Assembly (NCBI RefSeq): GCF_023983475.1
Contig: NZ_CP092712.1
Coordinates: 868,001 to 932,000, forward strand
Reading direction: 5' to 3'
Length of the DNA stretch: 64,000 nt
Source: Aliivibrio fischeri ATCC 7744 = JCM 18803 = DSM 507
GTDB lineage: Bacteria > Pseudomonadota > Gammaproteobacteria > Enterobacterales > Vibrionaceae
The translations under genes and the position numbers were made by a program. Below the pieces are notes generated by a model, which did not search any database, was not told where the DNA came from, and was given only the letters and a program-made list of their open reading frames with translations. Numbering within the stretch: position 1 is the first letter of the stretch; every line of letters begins with the position of its first letter. Shown piece after piece: positions 8,323 to 17,971 of this stretch.

Positions 8323-8360
8323 TAAAAAAAGAGAGCACAACAAACGATGCTGTGCTCTCT
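8323..8360 (-). terminator. Terminator of the KefB-like antiporter gene
   Basis: Read on the minus strand, stem AGAGAGCACA / TGTGCTCTCT (plus-strand arms 8330-8339 and 8351-8360) is followed by a run of T. It lies about 35 bp after the stop of the minus-strand antiporter gene. Confidence 0.85.
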
Positions 8361-8392
8361 TCATTATTTGAATGAAATAAATTAACGATAAA

Positions 8393-9997
8393 TTAATGTG
8401 TTATGTAATCTTTATGATGATTAAATTGTGGATCCAACTGTTCACTTACATGGCGGGCAAAACCACTGCCTGCTTCGTGGTAAATATTAAATGCAGCATC
8501 AACACCTTGTTCAATTAATCCATCAATTTGGTCATTATATGCTGCGATTGCAGCGGTTTGTCCTTGATAGTTTCTGGTTTGTAGTTGCTCAAGTGCAAAT
8601 TGATTACCTTGGTGATTTGGCATCGCTAATAAAACTAACTTTACGTGCGACGTTGAAAGAATACGTTCCCAAAAATCAGGGTCGGTTGCATCACCAGAAA
8701 TCACATTTCTTCCTAGCTCTTGGTGCTGTTTTGCTGATTCTTCACGCAATTCTATACCTAAAATAATGTCACCATATTTTTCTTTTAGTTCATCATAGGC
8801 GCCACTACCAATACGGCCCATACCTAAAATCAAAATTTGAGCGCGTCCGGGGTTAATTAGCTTATCCATCGGATTTAATCGTTCAGCAGTATGTTCTTTT
8901 AGCCAATGACGAGAACGTTGGTAAATGGTATGTCCGAAATTATTTAATGGTGCTGAGATAATGAACGAGATGGAGACCGCAATAGCAATGGCTACCAAGG
9001 TATCTGCTGGTAACCATCCCATTTTAAAGGCAAGACCGCCAACAATAAGCCCAAATTCGCTGTAATTAAATAGAGTTAGGGAGGCAAGCAATGAGGTTCG
9101 CACTCGGAACTTGAATTTATTAATAATAATGAAGTACAAGAAACCTTTAACAGGCAGCAATAGAATAAGGATCAGAGCGAGTCCAAGACCTGAAATAGTT
9201 GGTGCAGCAGACAAGCCTATATTTAAAAAGAAGCAAATGAGGAGAACTTCTTTTAAATTAAAAAGTGATTTAGATAATTCTGAGGCTTTTGCATGTCCAG
9301 CTAATAGCATTCCTAAGATAAGTGCACCTAGATCCGGTTTCATACCTACTAATTCAAAAGTACCTGCACCAGCAACTAACGCTAAGAAAATACCGTAAAG
9401 GACCAGCATTTCACCGTGCCCAGCCCAATCGAGTAGTTTAAAAAACAATGGTCTAAACAAAGGTAATGCAAAAAGAGCGAGCGCGGTAATTTCTGGAATT
9501 TTACCCGTTGATGCAGTTAAAAATACAACCGCAAAGATATCTTGCATAACAAGAATACCAATGGCTAAGGTACCGTAGGTTGCATTCATTTCACCTTTTT
9601 CTTGTAATGCTTTTACTGCGAATACTGTACTTGAGAAAGAGAGTGCAAAACCAAAGAGTACCAGTTGAGCTGTCTCTATGTTGGCAAGCATATTGATGCC
9701 AAGAAGTTTAAGCCCTAATAATGCAAAGGTAAAAAACAGAGTTGAAAAGACATTATGAAGTGTAGCGCCTAACCAAATTTCTTTAGCAAGTAATGTTTTG
9801 ATATCTAATTTTAAGCCAATGGAAAAAAGTAATAGGGTGACACCAAGATCCGCAAATGTCTCAAGGGCGTCGTTAGATTGAAAACCAAGGGCGTGTAAAC
9901 CAAATCCTGCTAATAAAAAACCGACAAGAGGCGGTAGATTAATTTTTAAAGCAATAAATCCCATTACAAACGCTGCAATGATAAAAAGTAACTCCAT
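8393..9997 (-). CDS. KefB-like cation:proton antiporter with TrkA-N domain
   Basis: A CPA2-family monovalent cation/proton antiporter of the inner membrane, 534 residues from the chosen start. The N-terminal two thirds is a hydrophobic Na_H_Exchanger domain of about 12 helices. After a basic linker (RSRHWLKEH) a C-terminal Rossmann TrkA-N/RCK domain begins with ILILGMGRIGSG (GxGxxG nucleotide fold) and continues into AIAAYNDQIDGLIEQGVDAAFNIYHEAG. I start it at ATG 9997 (MELLFIIAAF). An ORF extension to 10045 would run through the nagC terminator, and AGGA lies about 11 nt before 9997. Architecture resembles YbaL/KefB; the ion transported cannot be read from sequence. Confidence 0.85.
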   Translation of the reverse strand: MELLFIIAAFVMGFIALKINLPPLVGFLLAGFGLHALGFQSNDALETFADLGVTLLLFSIGLKLDIKTLLAKEIWLGATLHNVFSTLFFTFALLGLKLLGINMLANIETAQLVLFGFALSFSSTVFAVKALQEKGEMNATYGTLAIGILVMQDIFAVVFLTASTGKIPEITALALFALPLFRPLFFKLLDWAGHGEMLVLYGIFLALVAGAGTFELVGMKPDLGALILGMLLAGHAKASELSKSLFNLKEVLLICFFLNIGLSAAPTISGLGLALILILLLPVKGFLYFIIINKFKFRVRTSLLASLTLFNYSEFGLIVGGLAFKMGWLPADTLVAIAIAVSISFIISAPLNNFGHTIYQRSRHWLKEHTAERLNPMDKLINPGRAQILILGMGRIGSGAYDELKEKYGDIILGIELREESAKQHQELGRNVISGDATDPDFWERILSTSHVKLVLLAMPNHQGNQFALEQLQTRNYQGQTAAIAAYNDQIDGLIEQGVDAAFNIYHEAGSGFARHVSEQLDPQFNHHKDYITH

Positions 9998-10022
9998 ATA
10001 CTCATGTTCCTGATGGTAAGCG

Positions 10023-10050
10023 AAAAAAAGGGCTGCTAATAGCAACCCTT
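10023..10050 (-). terminator. Terminator of the nagAC transcript
   Basis: On the minus strand GGGTTGCT / AGCAGCCC (one G-T wobble, loop ATT) is followed by seven T. It lies just after the nagC stop. Confidence 0.85.
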
Positions 10051-10081
10051 AGAATCATAACACGTGAATAGAGACTCGTGA

Positions 10082-11296
10082 TTATTCATCGAGTAATTTT
10101 TGTAACAAGACCCCATTAAGCATCGCACGTTTTACCATAGAGAATGCCCCGATCGTTGGTTGGTCGTATAACTCAGAAGCAACAATTGGTAGATCTTTAT
10201 GGAAAGTAGTTAATGATTGATTTTTAATACAGTTACGAATTGCAGCAAATAGGATTTTATCTGCATGGGTAATTGCACCTGCGATAACGATCTTTTGAGG
10301 ATTAAATAAGTTTATTGTCATCGCAATAGCCTTACCTAATTGATTACCTACACGCAATATTGTTTGAGTCGCTAGCTCATCGCCATGATTTGCAGCATGA
10401 CAAATATCTGTCATGGTGATTTTTGGTAACTGAGAAAGACTTGATGGATAGCCTTGTTTTAATAAAGACTCAACACGTGCAATGATTGCAGGATCAGCTG
10501 CAACGGTTTCTAGACAACCAAAATTACCGCATTGACATTTATCACCAATAGGGTCAATTTGGATATGACCAATTTCACCTACATTGCGGTTATGACCTAA
10601 AAATACTTTGCCATTAACAATAATACCTGCGCCAGTACCACGGTGAACACTGACTAAGATCGAATCATAACAATCTTGTGAAGCACCAAAGTAATGTTCA
10701 GCAAGTGCAAGGCCACGAACATCGTTACCTACAAAACATTCAGTATTAAAATTATCTTTGATGAAATCCGCTAAAAGTAGCTTGTTTACATCGGTATTTG
10801 GCATGTATTCAACCACACCCGTTTCAGGGTTAACTAAACCTGGAAGAGTAATGCCGATAGCAATCAATTGCTTAATTGTATCTTGGTTTTTTGAAATAAA
10901 GCCTTCCAATAGTAATTTCAGTCCATCCAGTAGATGTTCTTGGTTGCTATAATGGAATTCTTGGTATTCGCTAGCCAGCTCTTTAGTCGAAAGGTCAAAC
11001 AAACTCAGTTGAATGTAATCTCGTCCTAGACGTACTGCTATAGAGTGGAAAGGGGAGGTTTCAGTGGTCAAAGAGATAGCTCTTCGACCACCAGTAGATG
11101 CTTGTTGCGCGACTTCTTTTATTAAGCCGCGCTCTAATAGTTGACGGGTGATTTTGGTAACACTTGCAGGAGCCAGCTGGCTTACATCTGCAATTTGAAT
11201 TCGAGAAATCGGACCTTTTTGGTCGATTAAACGATAAACAGCCGCACTGTTTAATTGTTTTACTAGATCTACATTACCAATTTGTCCGCCAGTCAT
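10082..11296 (-). CDS. nagC: N-acetylglucosamine repressor NagC (ROK family)
   Basis: NagC represses GlcNAc uptake and breakdown genes and is released by GlcNAc-6-phosphate. In vibrios it also links chitin sugars to wider gene control. The 404-residue protein has an N-terminal winged helix-turn-helix (about 15-75: AAVYRLIDQKGPISRIQIADVS region), then a ROK sugar-binding fold with the zinc motif CQCGNFGC and the ROK segment GTGAGIIVNG. Its gene begins one base after the nagA stop, so the two are co-transcribed. A terminator follows. The divergent gap upstream of nagA holds a candidate NagC operator, so autoregulation is likely. Confidence 0.95.
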   Translation of the reverse strand: MTGGQIGNVDLVKQLNSAAVYRLIDQKGPISRIQIADVSQLAPASVTKITRQLLERGLIKEVAQQASTGGRRAISLTTETSPFHSIAVRLGRDYIQLSLFDLSTKELASEYQEFHYSNQEHLLDGLKLLLEGFISKNQDTIKQLIAIGITLPGLVNPETGVVEYMPNTDVNKLLLADFIKDNFNTECFVGNDVRGLALAEHYFGASQDCYDSILVSVHRGTGAGIIVNGKVFLGHNRNVGEIGHIQIDPIGDKCQCGNFGCLETVAADPAIIARVESLLKQGYPSSLSQLPKITMTDICHAANHGDELATQTILRVGNQLGKAIAMTINLFNPQKIVIAGAITHADKILFAAIRNCIKNQSLTTFHKDLPIVASELYDQPTIGAFSMVKRAMLNGVLLQKLLDE

Positions 11297-11297
11297 A

Positions 11298-12434
11298 TTA
11301 ACTTTGCTCGTATTGTCCGTTCACAACAGTCGCTTTTACATTGAAGTCACGATCAAAAATAGCAAGGTTAGCAACCATGTTCTTTTTGATGCGGCCAAGT
11401 TTATTATCTAAGCCCATAGCTTGAGCTGGATATAAAGTCGCCATGCGTAGTGCTTCGTCTAAAGCGATTCCAACGTGCTCAACTGTATTCTGAACTGCTT
11501 CAATCATAGTCAGAGCTGAGCCACCTAATGTGCCATTTTCATCAACACATTTGCCATCCTTGTAATATACTTTCTTACCCACAAAAATAAAGTATTCCAT
11601 GTCAGCACCTGCAGGAGCTGTGGCATCGGTCACTAATACTAGTTTTTCTTTCTTTATTTTGTGTGCAATACGGATGTTTGCATAGTCAACATGAAAACCA
11701 TCTGCAATGATGCCAGCATAAACGTCTGGAGTATCATAAATTGCACCCACAACACCAGGTTCACGACCAACCATAGGTGTCATTGCATTAAACAAGTGAG
11801 TTGCGAAAGTGATACCTGACTCAAAGCCTTGGCGAGCTTCTGCATAAGTTGCGTTTGTGTGGCCAATAGATACAACGATACCGGCTTTATGAAGGCGCTC
11901 GATATGCTCAGGATCATTTTGCTCTGGCGCAAGCGTTACTTTTGCGATTAGGTCTGCGTTATCACACATAAGTTGGATCATGTCTGAGTCTGACGTACGG
12001 ATATGATCAACGCTGTGAATGCCTTTTTTCATCACGTTTAGATATGGACCTTCTAGGTGCAAACCTAAAGATTGGTTTTGATATTTGCAGTGGTATTCAC
12101 GAGCTGCTTCTATTGCCGCACGCATATCTTCATCAGAAGAGGTAATCAACGTTGGTAAGAAGCTAGTACAGCCTGATTTTAGGTTTGCTTCATGCATAAT
12201 TTGCATGGTTTCTGCTGTAATTTCATCATTAAGCATTACGCCGCCACAACCATTAAGCTGAAGATCGATAAAGCCTGGGCTTAGAATTGCTCCATCTAAG
12301 TCTTTTAGCTCAATACCAGCTGGTAGTTCTGATGTTGGGCAAACAGCTTCAATCTCTGTTCCATTAATGATTACTGAATGGTCAGTAAGAACATCGTTAC
12401 CTGTATAAACTTTACAGTTAGTTAGCGCATACAT
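11298..12434 (-). CDS. nagA: N-acetylglucosamine-6-phosphate deacetylase
   Basis: NagA removes the acetyl group from GlcNAc-6-phosphate, giving glucosamine-6-phosphate for NagB. The 378-residue product is an amidohydrolase TIM barrel. Visible landmarks are the early [14 protein letters not shown] strand, HLEGPYLN with the metal-binding Glu (about 131), SIGHTNATY and THLFNAMTP with metal His residues, and the catalytic Asp in [10 protein letters not shown]. It is the first gene of nagAC and is divergent from nagE. nagB is not in the window, unlike the enteric nagBAC operon. Confidence 0.96.
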   Translation of the reverse strand: MYALTNCKVYTGNDVLTDHSVIINGTEIEAVCPTSELPAGIELKDLDGAILSPGFIDLQLNGCGGVMLNDEITAETMQIMHEANLKSGCTSFLPTLITSSDEDMRAAIEAAREYHCKYQNQSLGLHLEGPYLNVMKKGIHSVDHIRTSDSDMIQLMCDNADLIAKVTLAPEQNDPEHIERLHKAGIVVSIGHTNATYAEARQGFESGITFATHLFNAMTPMVGREPGVVGAIYDTPDVYAGIIADGFHVDYANIRIAHKIKKEKLVLVTDATAPAGADMEYFIFVGKKVYYKDGKCVDENGTLGGSALTMIEAVQNTVEHVGIALDEALRMATLYPAQAMGLDNKLGRIKKNMVANLAIFDRDFNVKATVVNGQYEQS

Positions 12435-12681
12435 AGCTTGAATCCTTTGGTTATAATTTAGAGTACGAAAAAAAATAAACTTTTTTCGTTGAAATTTTTA
12501 AGCAGGTGAAAATAGAACTGCTTACTGAGCGGTACACTCAGAATACCTAAATGTTACGTTCAGTAATGACAAAATTTGGTCATAATATGCACCAAATTTT
12601 ATTCCTGATGTTTTATTCTTTCGAATGATAAAATAAGTTTTATGATCTCGCTAGCAAAATACCCTAAATATTCCTTCCGCA

Positions 12682-12697
12682 GGTGATAATGATCACA
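12682..12697 (+). promoter_or_regulatory. Candidate CRP-binding site upstream of nagE
   Basis: GGTGA-TAATGA-TCACA matches nine of ten conserved bases of TGTGA-N6-TCACA. It is centred about 74 bp upstream of the start predicted from the -10 at 12752, near a class I activation position. Confidence 0.65.
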
Positions 12698-12709
12698 ATA
12701 CGTTAGCTT

Positions 12710-12731
12710 TTAATTTGCGGGGCGAAATTAA
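12710..12731 (+). promoter_or_regulatory. Candidate NagC operator at the nagE promoter
   Basis: TTAATTT-N8-AAATTAA (12710-12716 and 12725-12731) is a perfect 7-bp dyad whose centre GCGGGGCG carries the G...C flanks seen in NagC boxes. It overlaps the -35 region of the nagE promoter, a fitting place for repression. Confidence 0.7.
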
Positions 12732-12836
12732 TCCCTTACACTGACCCTGTTTATAACGAGTAACGAAATAAGTTTTGTGAAGAACAGGTTAAGTTATTCA
12801 AAAAAAATCTAAAATCCTTATAGGGGGAATCTAAAG

Positions 12837-14330
12837 GTGAATATTTTAGGATATTTTCAAAAAGTAGGTAAGGCACTGATGGTACCAGTTGCTACATTAC
12901 CTGCAGCAGCAATTTTAATGGGTATTGGTTACTGGATTGACCCGGTAGCTTGGGGTGGCAACAGTGCACTTGCAGCGTTTTTAATCAAAGCTGGTGCGGC
13001 TATCATCGACAACATGTCAGTACTGTTCGCAGTAGGTGTTGCATATGGTATGTCTAAAGATAAAGATGGTGCAGCTGCACTTTCTGGTTTTGTTGGTTTC
13101 CTAGTTGTTACTACTCTTCTTTCACCAGGAGCAGTTGCTCAAATTCAGGGTATTGATCCTGCTGCAGTTCCAGCTGCATTTGGTAAAATCAATAACCAAT
13201 TTGTTGGTATCTTAGTTGGTATCGTATCTGCTGAAATCTACAACCGTTTCTCTTCTGTAGAACTGCATAAAGCACTTGCATTCTTCTCAGGTAAGCGTCT
13301 TGTACCTATCCTAACTTCTTTCGCAGGTATCTTAATTGCGTTTGTACTTATGTACATCTGGCCTGCAATTTACGGTGGCCTAGTACACTTTGGTGAATCA
13401 ATCCAAGGTATGGGTTCTGTTGGTGCTGGTATCTACGCATTCTTCAACCGTCTACTTATCCCTGTTGGTCTTCACCACGCACTTAACTCTGTGTTCTGGT
13501 TTGACGTAGCGGGTATTAACGATATTCCTAACTTCCTAGGTGGCGCTAAGTCTATCGCTGAAGGTACTGCAACTGTAGGTGTTACAGGTATGTACCAAGC
13601 TGGTTTCTTCCCAATCATGATGTTTGGTCTACCAGGTGCAGCACTAGCTATCTACCACACTGCTAAAGTTGAGAACAAAGAAAAAGTTGCATCTATCATG
13701 ATCGCTGCTGGTTTCGCATCATTCTTCACTGGTGTAACAGAACCTCTAGAATTCTCATTCATGTTCCTTGCTCCTGCACTATACGTAGTTCACGCAGCAT
13801 TAACAGGTATCTCTGTATTCATCGCAGCATCTATGCAATGGATTGCAGGTTTCGGTTTCTCAGCTGGTCTTGTAGATATGGTACTTTCTACTCGTAACCC
13901 TCTAGCTGTTAACTGGTACATGCTAATTATCCAAGGTATCGTATTCTTCGCAATCTACTACTTCGTATTCCGCGCTGTAATCGTTAAGTTCAATCTTAAG
14001 ACTCCAGGCCGTGAAGATGACGAAGACGAAGAAGGTTCAACAGTTGGTGGTTCTAAAGAAACTGGTGAGCTAGCTAAACAATACCTTAAAGCTCTAGGTG
14101 GTCACGAAAACCTAGAAAACATCGATGCTTGTATCACTCGTCTACGTCTAACTCTTAAAGACACTAGCGTAATCAGCGAGAAGCAACTTAAAGCTCTAGG
14201 TGCAATGGGTGTGGTTAAACTTGGTTCAAACAACGTTCAAGTTATCCTTGGTCCTCTTGCTGAAATCGTAGCTGGCGAAATGAAAAAAATCCCAGCTTCT
14301 GAAGACCTAACAGCAGTTGCACTACCATAA
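12837..14330 (+). CDS. nagE: PTS N-acetylglucosamine permease, EIICB component
   Basis: The membrane component of the phosphotransferase system that takes up GlcNAc and phosphorylates it to GlcNAc-6-phosphate. The 497 residues comprise an EIIC permease (about 1-380, starting MNILGYFQKVGKALMVPVATLPAAAILMG), an acidic linker (EDDEDEEGS) and an EIIB domain (about 410-490) with phosphoryl-accepting C432 in DACITRLRL. There is no EIIA domain, so phosphate must come from a separate EIIA (in vibrios usually Crr). The start is GTG with a strong AGGGGGA box about 8 nt upstream. The gene uses preferred codons, which suggests high expression, and is followed by a terminator. Confidence 0.95.
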   Translation: MNILGYFQKVGKALMVPVATLPAAAILMGIGYWIDPVAWGGNSALAAFLIKAGAAIIDNMSVLFAVGVAYGMSKDKDGAAALSGFVGFLVVTTLLSPGAVAQIQGIDPAAVPAAFGKINNQFVGILVGIVSAEIYNRFSSVELHKALAFFSGKRLVPILTSFAGILIAFVLMYIWPAIYGGLVHFGESIQGMGSVGAGIYAFFNRLLIPVGLHHALNSVFWFDVAGINDIPNFLGGAKSIAEGTATVGVTGMYQAGFFPIMMFGLPGAALAIYHTAKVENKEKVASIMIAAGFASFFTGVTEPLEFSFMFLAPALYVVHAALTGISVFIAASMQWIAGFGFSAGLVDMVLSTRNPLAVNWYMLIIQGIVFFAIYYFVFRAVIVKFNLKTPGREDDEDEEGSTVGGSKETGELAKQYLKALGGHENLENIDACITRLRLTLKDTSVISEKQLKALGAMGVVKLGSNNVQVILGPLAEIVAGEMKKIPASEDLTAVALP

Positions 14331-14358
14331 TTATTGAGTAATTAACTCAAAATCAACA

Positions 14359-14386
14359 AGCCGCTCTCTTTAGAGCGGCTTTTTTT
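14359..14386 (+). terminator. Rho-independent terminator of nagE
   Basis: Stem AGCCGCTCT (14359-14367) / AGAGCGGCT (14372-14380) is followed by seven T. Confidence 0.9.
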
Positions 14387-14505
14387 ATATAAATAACCAA
14401 ACTATTTGATTCTATATATTGAGTATCTGCCCATAATTGTGGATCATAGGGAGATATGAACAATCTGTTCTTTCTGACAATACTAATACCAATGAGGTGC
14501 TTTAG

Positions 14506-16164
14506 ATGAGTGAAACTGAAACTCGTCCTACCAACTTTATCCGTCAAATTATTGATGAAGATTTAAAGTCTGGTAAACATTCCAGTGTCCATACTCGTTT
14601 CCCGCCAGAGCCAAATGGCTATCTGCATATCGGACACGCAAAATCTATCTGTTTGAATTTTGGTATTGCTCAAGATTATCAGGGTCAGTGTAATCTTCGT
14701 TTTGACGATACAAACCCTGAGAAAGAAGACATCGAATACGTTGAGTCTATTAAGAATGACGTTAACTGGTTAGGTTTTCAATGGAGTGGAGATATTCAAT
14801 ATTCTTCAAACTACTTTGATAAGCTATATGGTTATGCTGTTGAATTAATTGAAAAAGGATTAGCGTATGTTGATGAGCTAACTCCTGAGCAAATGCGTGA
14901 ATACCGTGGTTCTCTAAAAGAGCCAGGTAAAAACAGCCCATACCGTGATCGTAGCGTAGAAGAAAACCTAGCGTTATTTGAACAAATGCGTGATGGTAAA
15001 TTTAAAGAAGGCACAATTTGCTTACGAGCTAAAATTGATATGGCTTCTTCATTCATCGTACTTCGTGATCCTGTTATTTATCGTGTACGTTTTGCTACTC
15101 ACCATCAAACGGGTGATAAGTGGTGCATTTACCCAATGTACGACTTCACACACTGTATTTCTGATGCGTTAGAAGGCATTACGCACTCTATTTGTACGCT
15201 TGAATTCCAAGACAACCGTCGTTTATACGATTGGGTACTAGAGAACATCACAATTGATTGCCAACCGCGTCAATATGAATTTAGCCGCCTAAACCTTGAA
15301 TATACGGTAATGTCTAAGCGTAAGCTGAACCAACTAGTGACTGAGAAATTAGTAAATGGTTGGGATGATCCACGTATGCCTACGGTTTCTGGTTTACGTC
15401 GTCGTGGCTTTACTTCTGCATCAATTCGCGAGTTCTGTAAGCGTATCGGTGTAACGAAACAAGAAAACATGATTGAATTCAGCTCTCTTGAGTCTTGTAT
15501 TCGCGATGATTTAAACGAATCAGCACCTCGTGCAATGGCTGTTCTTGAGCCAGTGAAACTTGTGATTGAAAACTACGAAGAAGGTAAGGTTGAGACGCTA
15601 AATATTGCTAATCATCCAAATAAACCTGAAATGGGCACTCGTGAAGTACCATTTACTCGTGAAATTTATATTGAACAAGACGATTTCCGCGAAGAAGCGA
15701 ACAAAAAATACAAGCGTTTAGTGCTAGGTAAAGAAGTTCGTTTACGTGGTGCTTACGTTATTCAAGCTAACCGTATTGAAAAAGACGAAGCAGGTAATAT
15801 CACAACGATTTTCTGTAGTTACGATGAAGATACGTTAGGTAAAAACCCTGCAGATGGTCGTAAAGTTAAAGGTGTTATTCACTGGGTTTCTGCTGATAAA
15901 GCATTACCAGCTGAAATTCGTTTATACGATCGTTTATTCACTGTACCAAACCCAGGTGCTGCGGATGATTTTGCTGCAACAATCAACCCTGAGTCTTTAG
16001 TGGTTAAAAATGGTTTTGTTGAACCGAGTTTAGCAACAGCAGAAGCTGAAGTTGGTTATCAGTTTGAGCGTACAGGTTACTTCTGTGCAGATAACAAAGA
16101 CTCAAGTGCTGATGCATTAGTCTTTAACCGTACTGTAGGTTTACGAGATACTTGGGCTGGTTAA
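14506..16164 (+). CDS. glnS: Glutaminyl-tRNA synthetase
   Basis: A class I aminoacyl-tRNA synthetase that charges tRNA-Gln. The 552-residue product (E. coli 554) has the HIGH motif in [12 protein letters not shown] at about residues 36-47 and the KMSKS-type loop as VMSKRKL at about 267-273, followed by the beta-barrel anticodon-binding domain (about 340-552). The start ATG is preceded by a GAGGTG box. It is monocistronic and ends in a two-way terminator shared with fur, the usual vibrio and enteric neighbourhood. Confidence 0.97.
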   Translation: MSETETRPTNFIRQIIDEDLKSGKHSSVHTRFPPEPNGYLHIGHAKSICLNFGIAQDYQGQCNLRFDDTNPEKEDIEYVESIKNDVNWLGFQWSGDIQYSSNYFDKLYGYAVELIEKGLAYVDELTPEQMREYRGSLKEPGKNSPYRDRSVEENLALFEQMRDGKFKEGTICLRAKIDMASSFIVLRDPVIYRVRFATHHQTGDKWCIYPMYDFTHCISDALEGITHSICTLEFQDNRRLYDWVLENITIDCQPRQYEFSRLNLEYTVMSKRKLNQLVTEKLVNGWDDPRMPTVSGLRRRGFTSASIREFCKRIGVTKQENMIEFSSLESCIRDDLNESAPRAMAVLEPVKLVIENYEEGKVETLNIANHPNKPEMGTREVPFTREIYIEQDDFREEANKKYKRLVLGKEVRLRGAYVIQANRIEKDEAGNITTIFCSYDEDTLGKNPADGRKVKGVIHWVSADKALPAEIRLYDRLFTVPNPGAADDFAATINPESLVVKNGFVEPSLATAEAEVGYQFERTGYFCADNKDSSADALVFNRTVGLRDTWAG

Positions 16165-16183
16165 TTAATCATTACTAGCTAAT

Positions 16184-16213
16184 AAAAAACCAGCATGAAA
16201 ATGCTGGTTTTTT
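16184..16213. terminator. Bidirectional terminator between glnS and fur
   Basis: AAAAAACCAGCAT (16184-16196) and ATGCTGGTTTTTT (16201-16213) form a perfect stem with loop GAAA, with A and T runs serving both convergent genes. Confidence 0.92.
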
Positions 16214-16242
16214 TTATATGAGGTTATGCAAAAAGCAATTAA

Positions 16243-16686
16243 TTAAGCGTTGTGTGCATCATCATTATCAGCACAATCACCCGTTATGCAGTGACCATAT
16301 AGGTACAAACTGTGATTCGTTAGACGGACATTGTACTTTTCTGCAACTTGTTTTTGACGTTGCTCAATTGTCTCATCCGAGAACTCAATTACTTTTCCAC
16401 AATCTAAGCAAACTAAATGATCATGGTGATGTTGAGTTGCTAATTCAAAAACTGATTTACCGCCTTCAAAATGGTGGCGAGTGACGATACCAGCATCATC
16501 AAATTGGTTTAATACACGGTAAACAGTTGCAAGTCCGATTTCTTCACCGATATCAATCAGCTTTTTATACAAATCTTCAGCGCTAATGTGTTGGCACTCT
16601 GGTTCTTGTAGCACTTCTAAAATTTTAAGGCGCGGAAGGGTTACTTTTAAACCGGCTTTTTTTAGAGCTTGGTTATTATCTGACAT
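16243..16686 (-). CDS. fur: Ferric uptake regulator Fur
   Basis: The iron-responsive repressor that binds Fur boxes when loaded with Fe2+. The 147-residue protein has an N-terminal winged helix (about 1-82, with LATVYRVLNQFDDAGIV as recognition helix region) and a C-terminal metal-binding dimer domain with HHHDH at about 87-91, the CLDCGK zinc-type pair and a second cysteine pair CITGDC. fldA lies upstream on the same strand, as in enterics, but here a DUF4442 gene on the opposite strand sits between them. A Fur box in this window precedes feoA. Confidence 0.97.
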   Translation of the reverse strand: MSDNNQALKKAGLKVTLPRLKILEVLQEPECQHISAEDLYKKLIDIGEEIGLATVYRVLNQFDDAGIVTRHHFEGGKSVFELATQHHHDHLVCLDCGKVIEFSDETIEQRQKQVAEKYNVRLTNHSLYLYGHCITGDCADNDDAHNA

Positions 16687-16866
16687 CGACTTTTCCTGTT
16701 TTGGCTTTCTGCATCGATTTCCTGTGCAGTTTTAATCACTTAATTATAGGGAACATTCAATTCAGTTGAAACCTTATATGCAAGATCTCTTACAAAAAAA
16801 TAGATGTTGATCTTTTGTTAACAAAGAAACTATTATGAGGTCTGACCAGAATTAAAGAGATTAAAT

Positions 16867-17331
16867 ATGTATCGTTACTTTACCCCAAAAATTGTAAAAA
16901 GGGCATTAAATATTTGGCCTCCATTTTGGGGGGCTGGGATCTCAATCGAAAATATTTCATCTGACTTTCAAGAAGTAAGTGTTATTTTGAAAGATCGTTT
17001 TTGGAATCGAAATGCTAATAGAACTCAGTATGGAGGCAGTATTTTTTCTATGACCGATCCTGTGTTCTCTCTCATGTTAATGGGGATATTAAGAGATGAA
17101 TATTATGTATGGGATAAACAATCTGAAATAGATTTTATTTCACCAGGAACCACTGATTTACACGCTCGGTTTGTGATATCAGATGAACAGTTAGCAGAAA
17201 TCAAACAAGCAACAAAAGAGGGGGAAAAGCATTTTCCGCAATTTGAAGTATATATTTATGATAAAAAAGGAAAGGTAGTGGCTAGGGTAAATAGAACATT
17301 ATATGTAAGGAAGAAACCAGAGTTTAGATAA
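16867..17331 (+). CDS. DUF4442 hotdog-fold protein, possible thioesterase
   Basis: A 154-residue protein that I recognise as a DUF4442 family member, related to the thioesterase-like C-terminal domain of YiiD and so probably a hotdog fold. Segments typical of the family are NIWPPFWGAGISIENIS, a long helix-forming YGGSIFSMTDPVFSLMLMGIL and a final strand ARVNRTLYVRKK. The substrate is unknown; an acyl-CoA or acyl-ACP is inferred from the fold. It stands alone on the plus strand between two minus-strand genes, fur and fldA. The first ATG is used; TTAAAGAGA lies 5-13 nt upstream as a modest ribosome site. Confidence 0.75.
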   Translation: MYRYFTPKIVKRALNIWPPFWGAGISIENISSDFQEVSVILKDRFWNRNANRTQYGGSIFSMTDPVFSLMLMGILRDEYYVWDKQSEIDFISPGTTDLHARFVISDEQLAEIKQATKEGEKHFPQFEVYIYDKKGKVVARVNRTLYVRKKPEFR

Positions 17332-17384
17332 TGCTCCCTACACTAAATGAGTGATAGGTAGAGAGCATTATAGGAATTAGAATA

Positions 17385-17912
17385 TTAGTCTTCTAATTCT
17401 GCTAAGCACATTTCTTCGTGGATTTGGTTTACCCACTTAGTAACACGCTCTTCAGTTAGTTCTGGTTGACGATCTTCATCGATACATAGACCAACAAAGT
17501 TATCATCATCTACTAATGCTTTAGACGCTTCAAACTCATAACCTTCAGTTGGCCAGTAACCGATGATAGTACCGCCTTTTGCTTCTACGATATCACGGAT
17601 ATTACCCATCGCATCACAGAAGTATTCAGCGTAATCTTCTTGGTCACCACAACCAAAAATAGCAACTAGCTTTGTTGAAAAGTCAATTTCTTCTAGTTCA
17701 GGGAAGAAATCATCCCAATCACATTGAGCTTCACCGTAGTACCATGTAGGGATACCTAATAGAAGTAGATCGAAATTATCGATGTCTTCTTTGCTGCTTT
17801 TAGCAATATCTTGTACATGAACTAGCTTTTTACCAAGCTGCTTTTGAATCATCTTGCCAACAGCTTCAGTGTTACCTGTATCGCTGCCAAAGAAGAGTCC
17901 TACACTTGCCAT
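17385..17912 (-). CDS. fldA: Flavodoxin I
   Basis: A long-chain flavodoxin of 175 residues (E. coli 176) that shuttles low-potential electrons through FMN, for example to activate radical SAM enzymes and IspG/IspH. The phosphate-binding loop GSDTGNTE lies at residues 9-16, the WYYG segment near 57-60 gives the flavin-stacking aromatic, and GCGDQEDYAEYFCDA near 88-102 is the second flavin loop. It heads the minus-strand direction toward fur. The DUF2788 gene lies about 60 bp upstream on the same strand. Confidence 0.96.
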   Translation of the reverse strand: MASVGLFFGSDTGNTEAVGKMIQKQLGKKLVHVQDIAKSSKEDIDNFDLLLLGIPTWYYGEAQCDWDDFFPELEEIDFSTKLVAIFGCGDQEDYAEYFCDAMGNIRDIVEAKGGTIIGYWPTEGYEFEASKALVDDDNFVGLCIDEDRQPELTEERVTKWVNQIHEEMCLAELED

Positions 17913-17971
17913 ATGATGAATACCTGTATTGTCTATATTAAATAAAAATAAATGGTGTTAGATCAGTCAAT

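Larger units (their letters stand above)
12435..12836. promoter_or_regulatory. nagA-nagE divergent control region
   Basis: This 402-bp gap separates the divergent nagA and nagE genes. It contains a 9-bp inverted repeat ACGAAAAAA (12465-12473) / TTTTTTCGT (12481-12489) close to nagA, a candidate CRP site (12682-12697), a candidate NagC operator (12710-12731) and a -10-like TATAAC (12752-12757) for nagE. Two separated repressor sites would allow NagC looping as in E. coli, but the nagA-side repeat is not a clear NagC box. Confidence 0.65.

Noticed and set aside
9998-10045. N-terminal extension of the antiporter (MLLAALFFAYHQEHEY)
   Set aside because: It runs through the nagC terminator; ATG 9997 fits better.
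12481-12502. Second NagC box near nagA
   Set aside because: The bases TTTTTTCGTTGAAATTTTT only loosely resemble the dyad at 12710; the clear inverted repeat there has a different centre.
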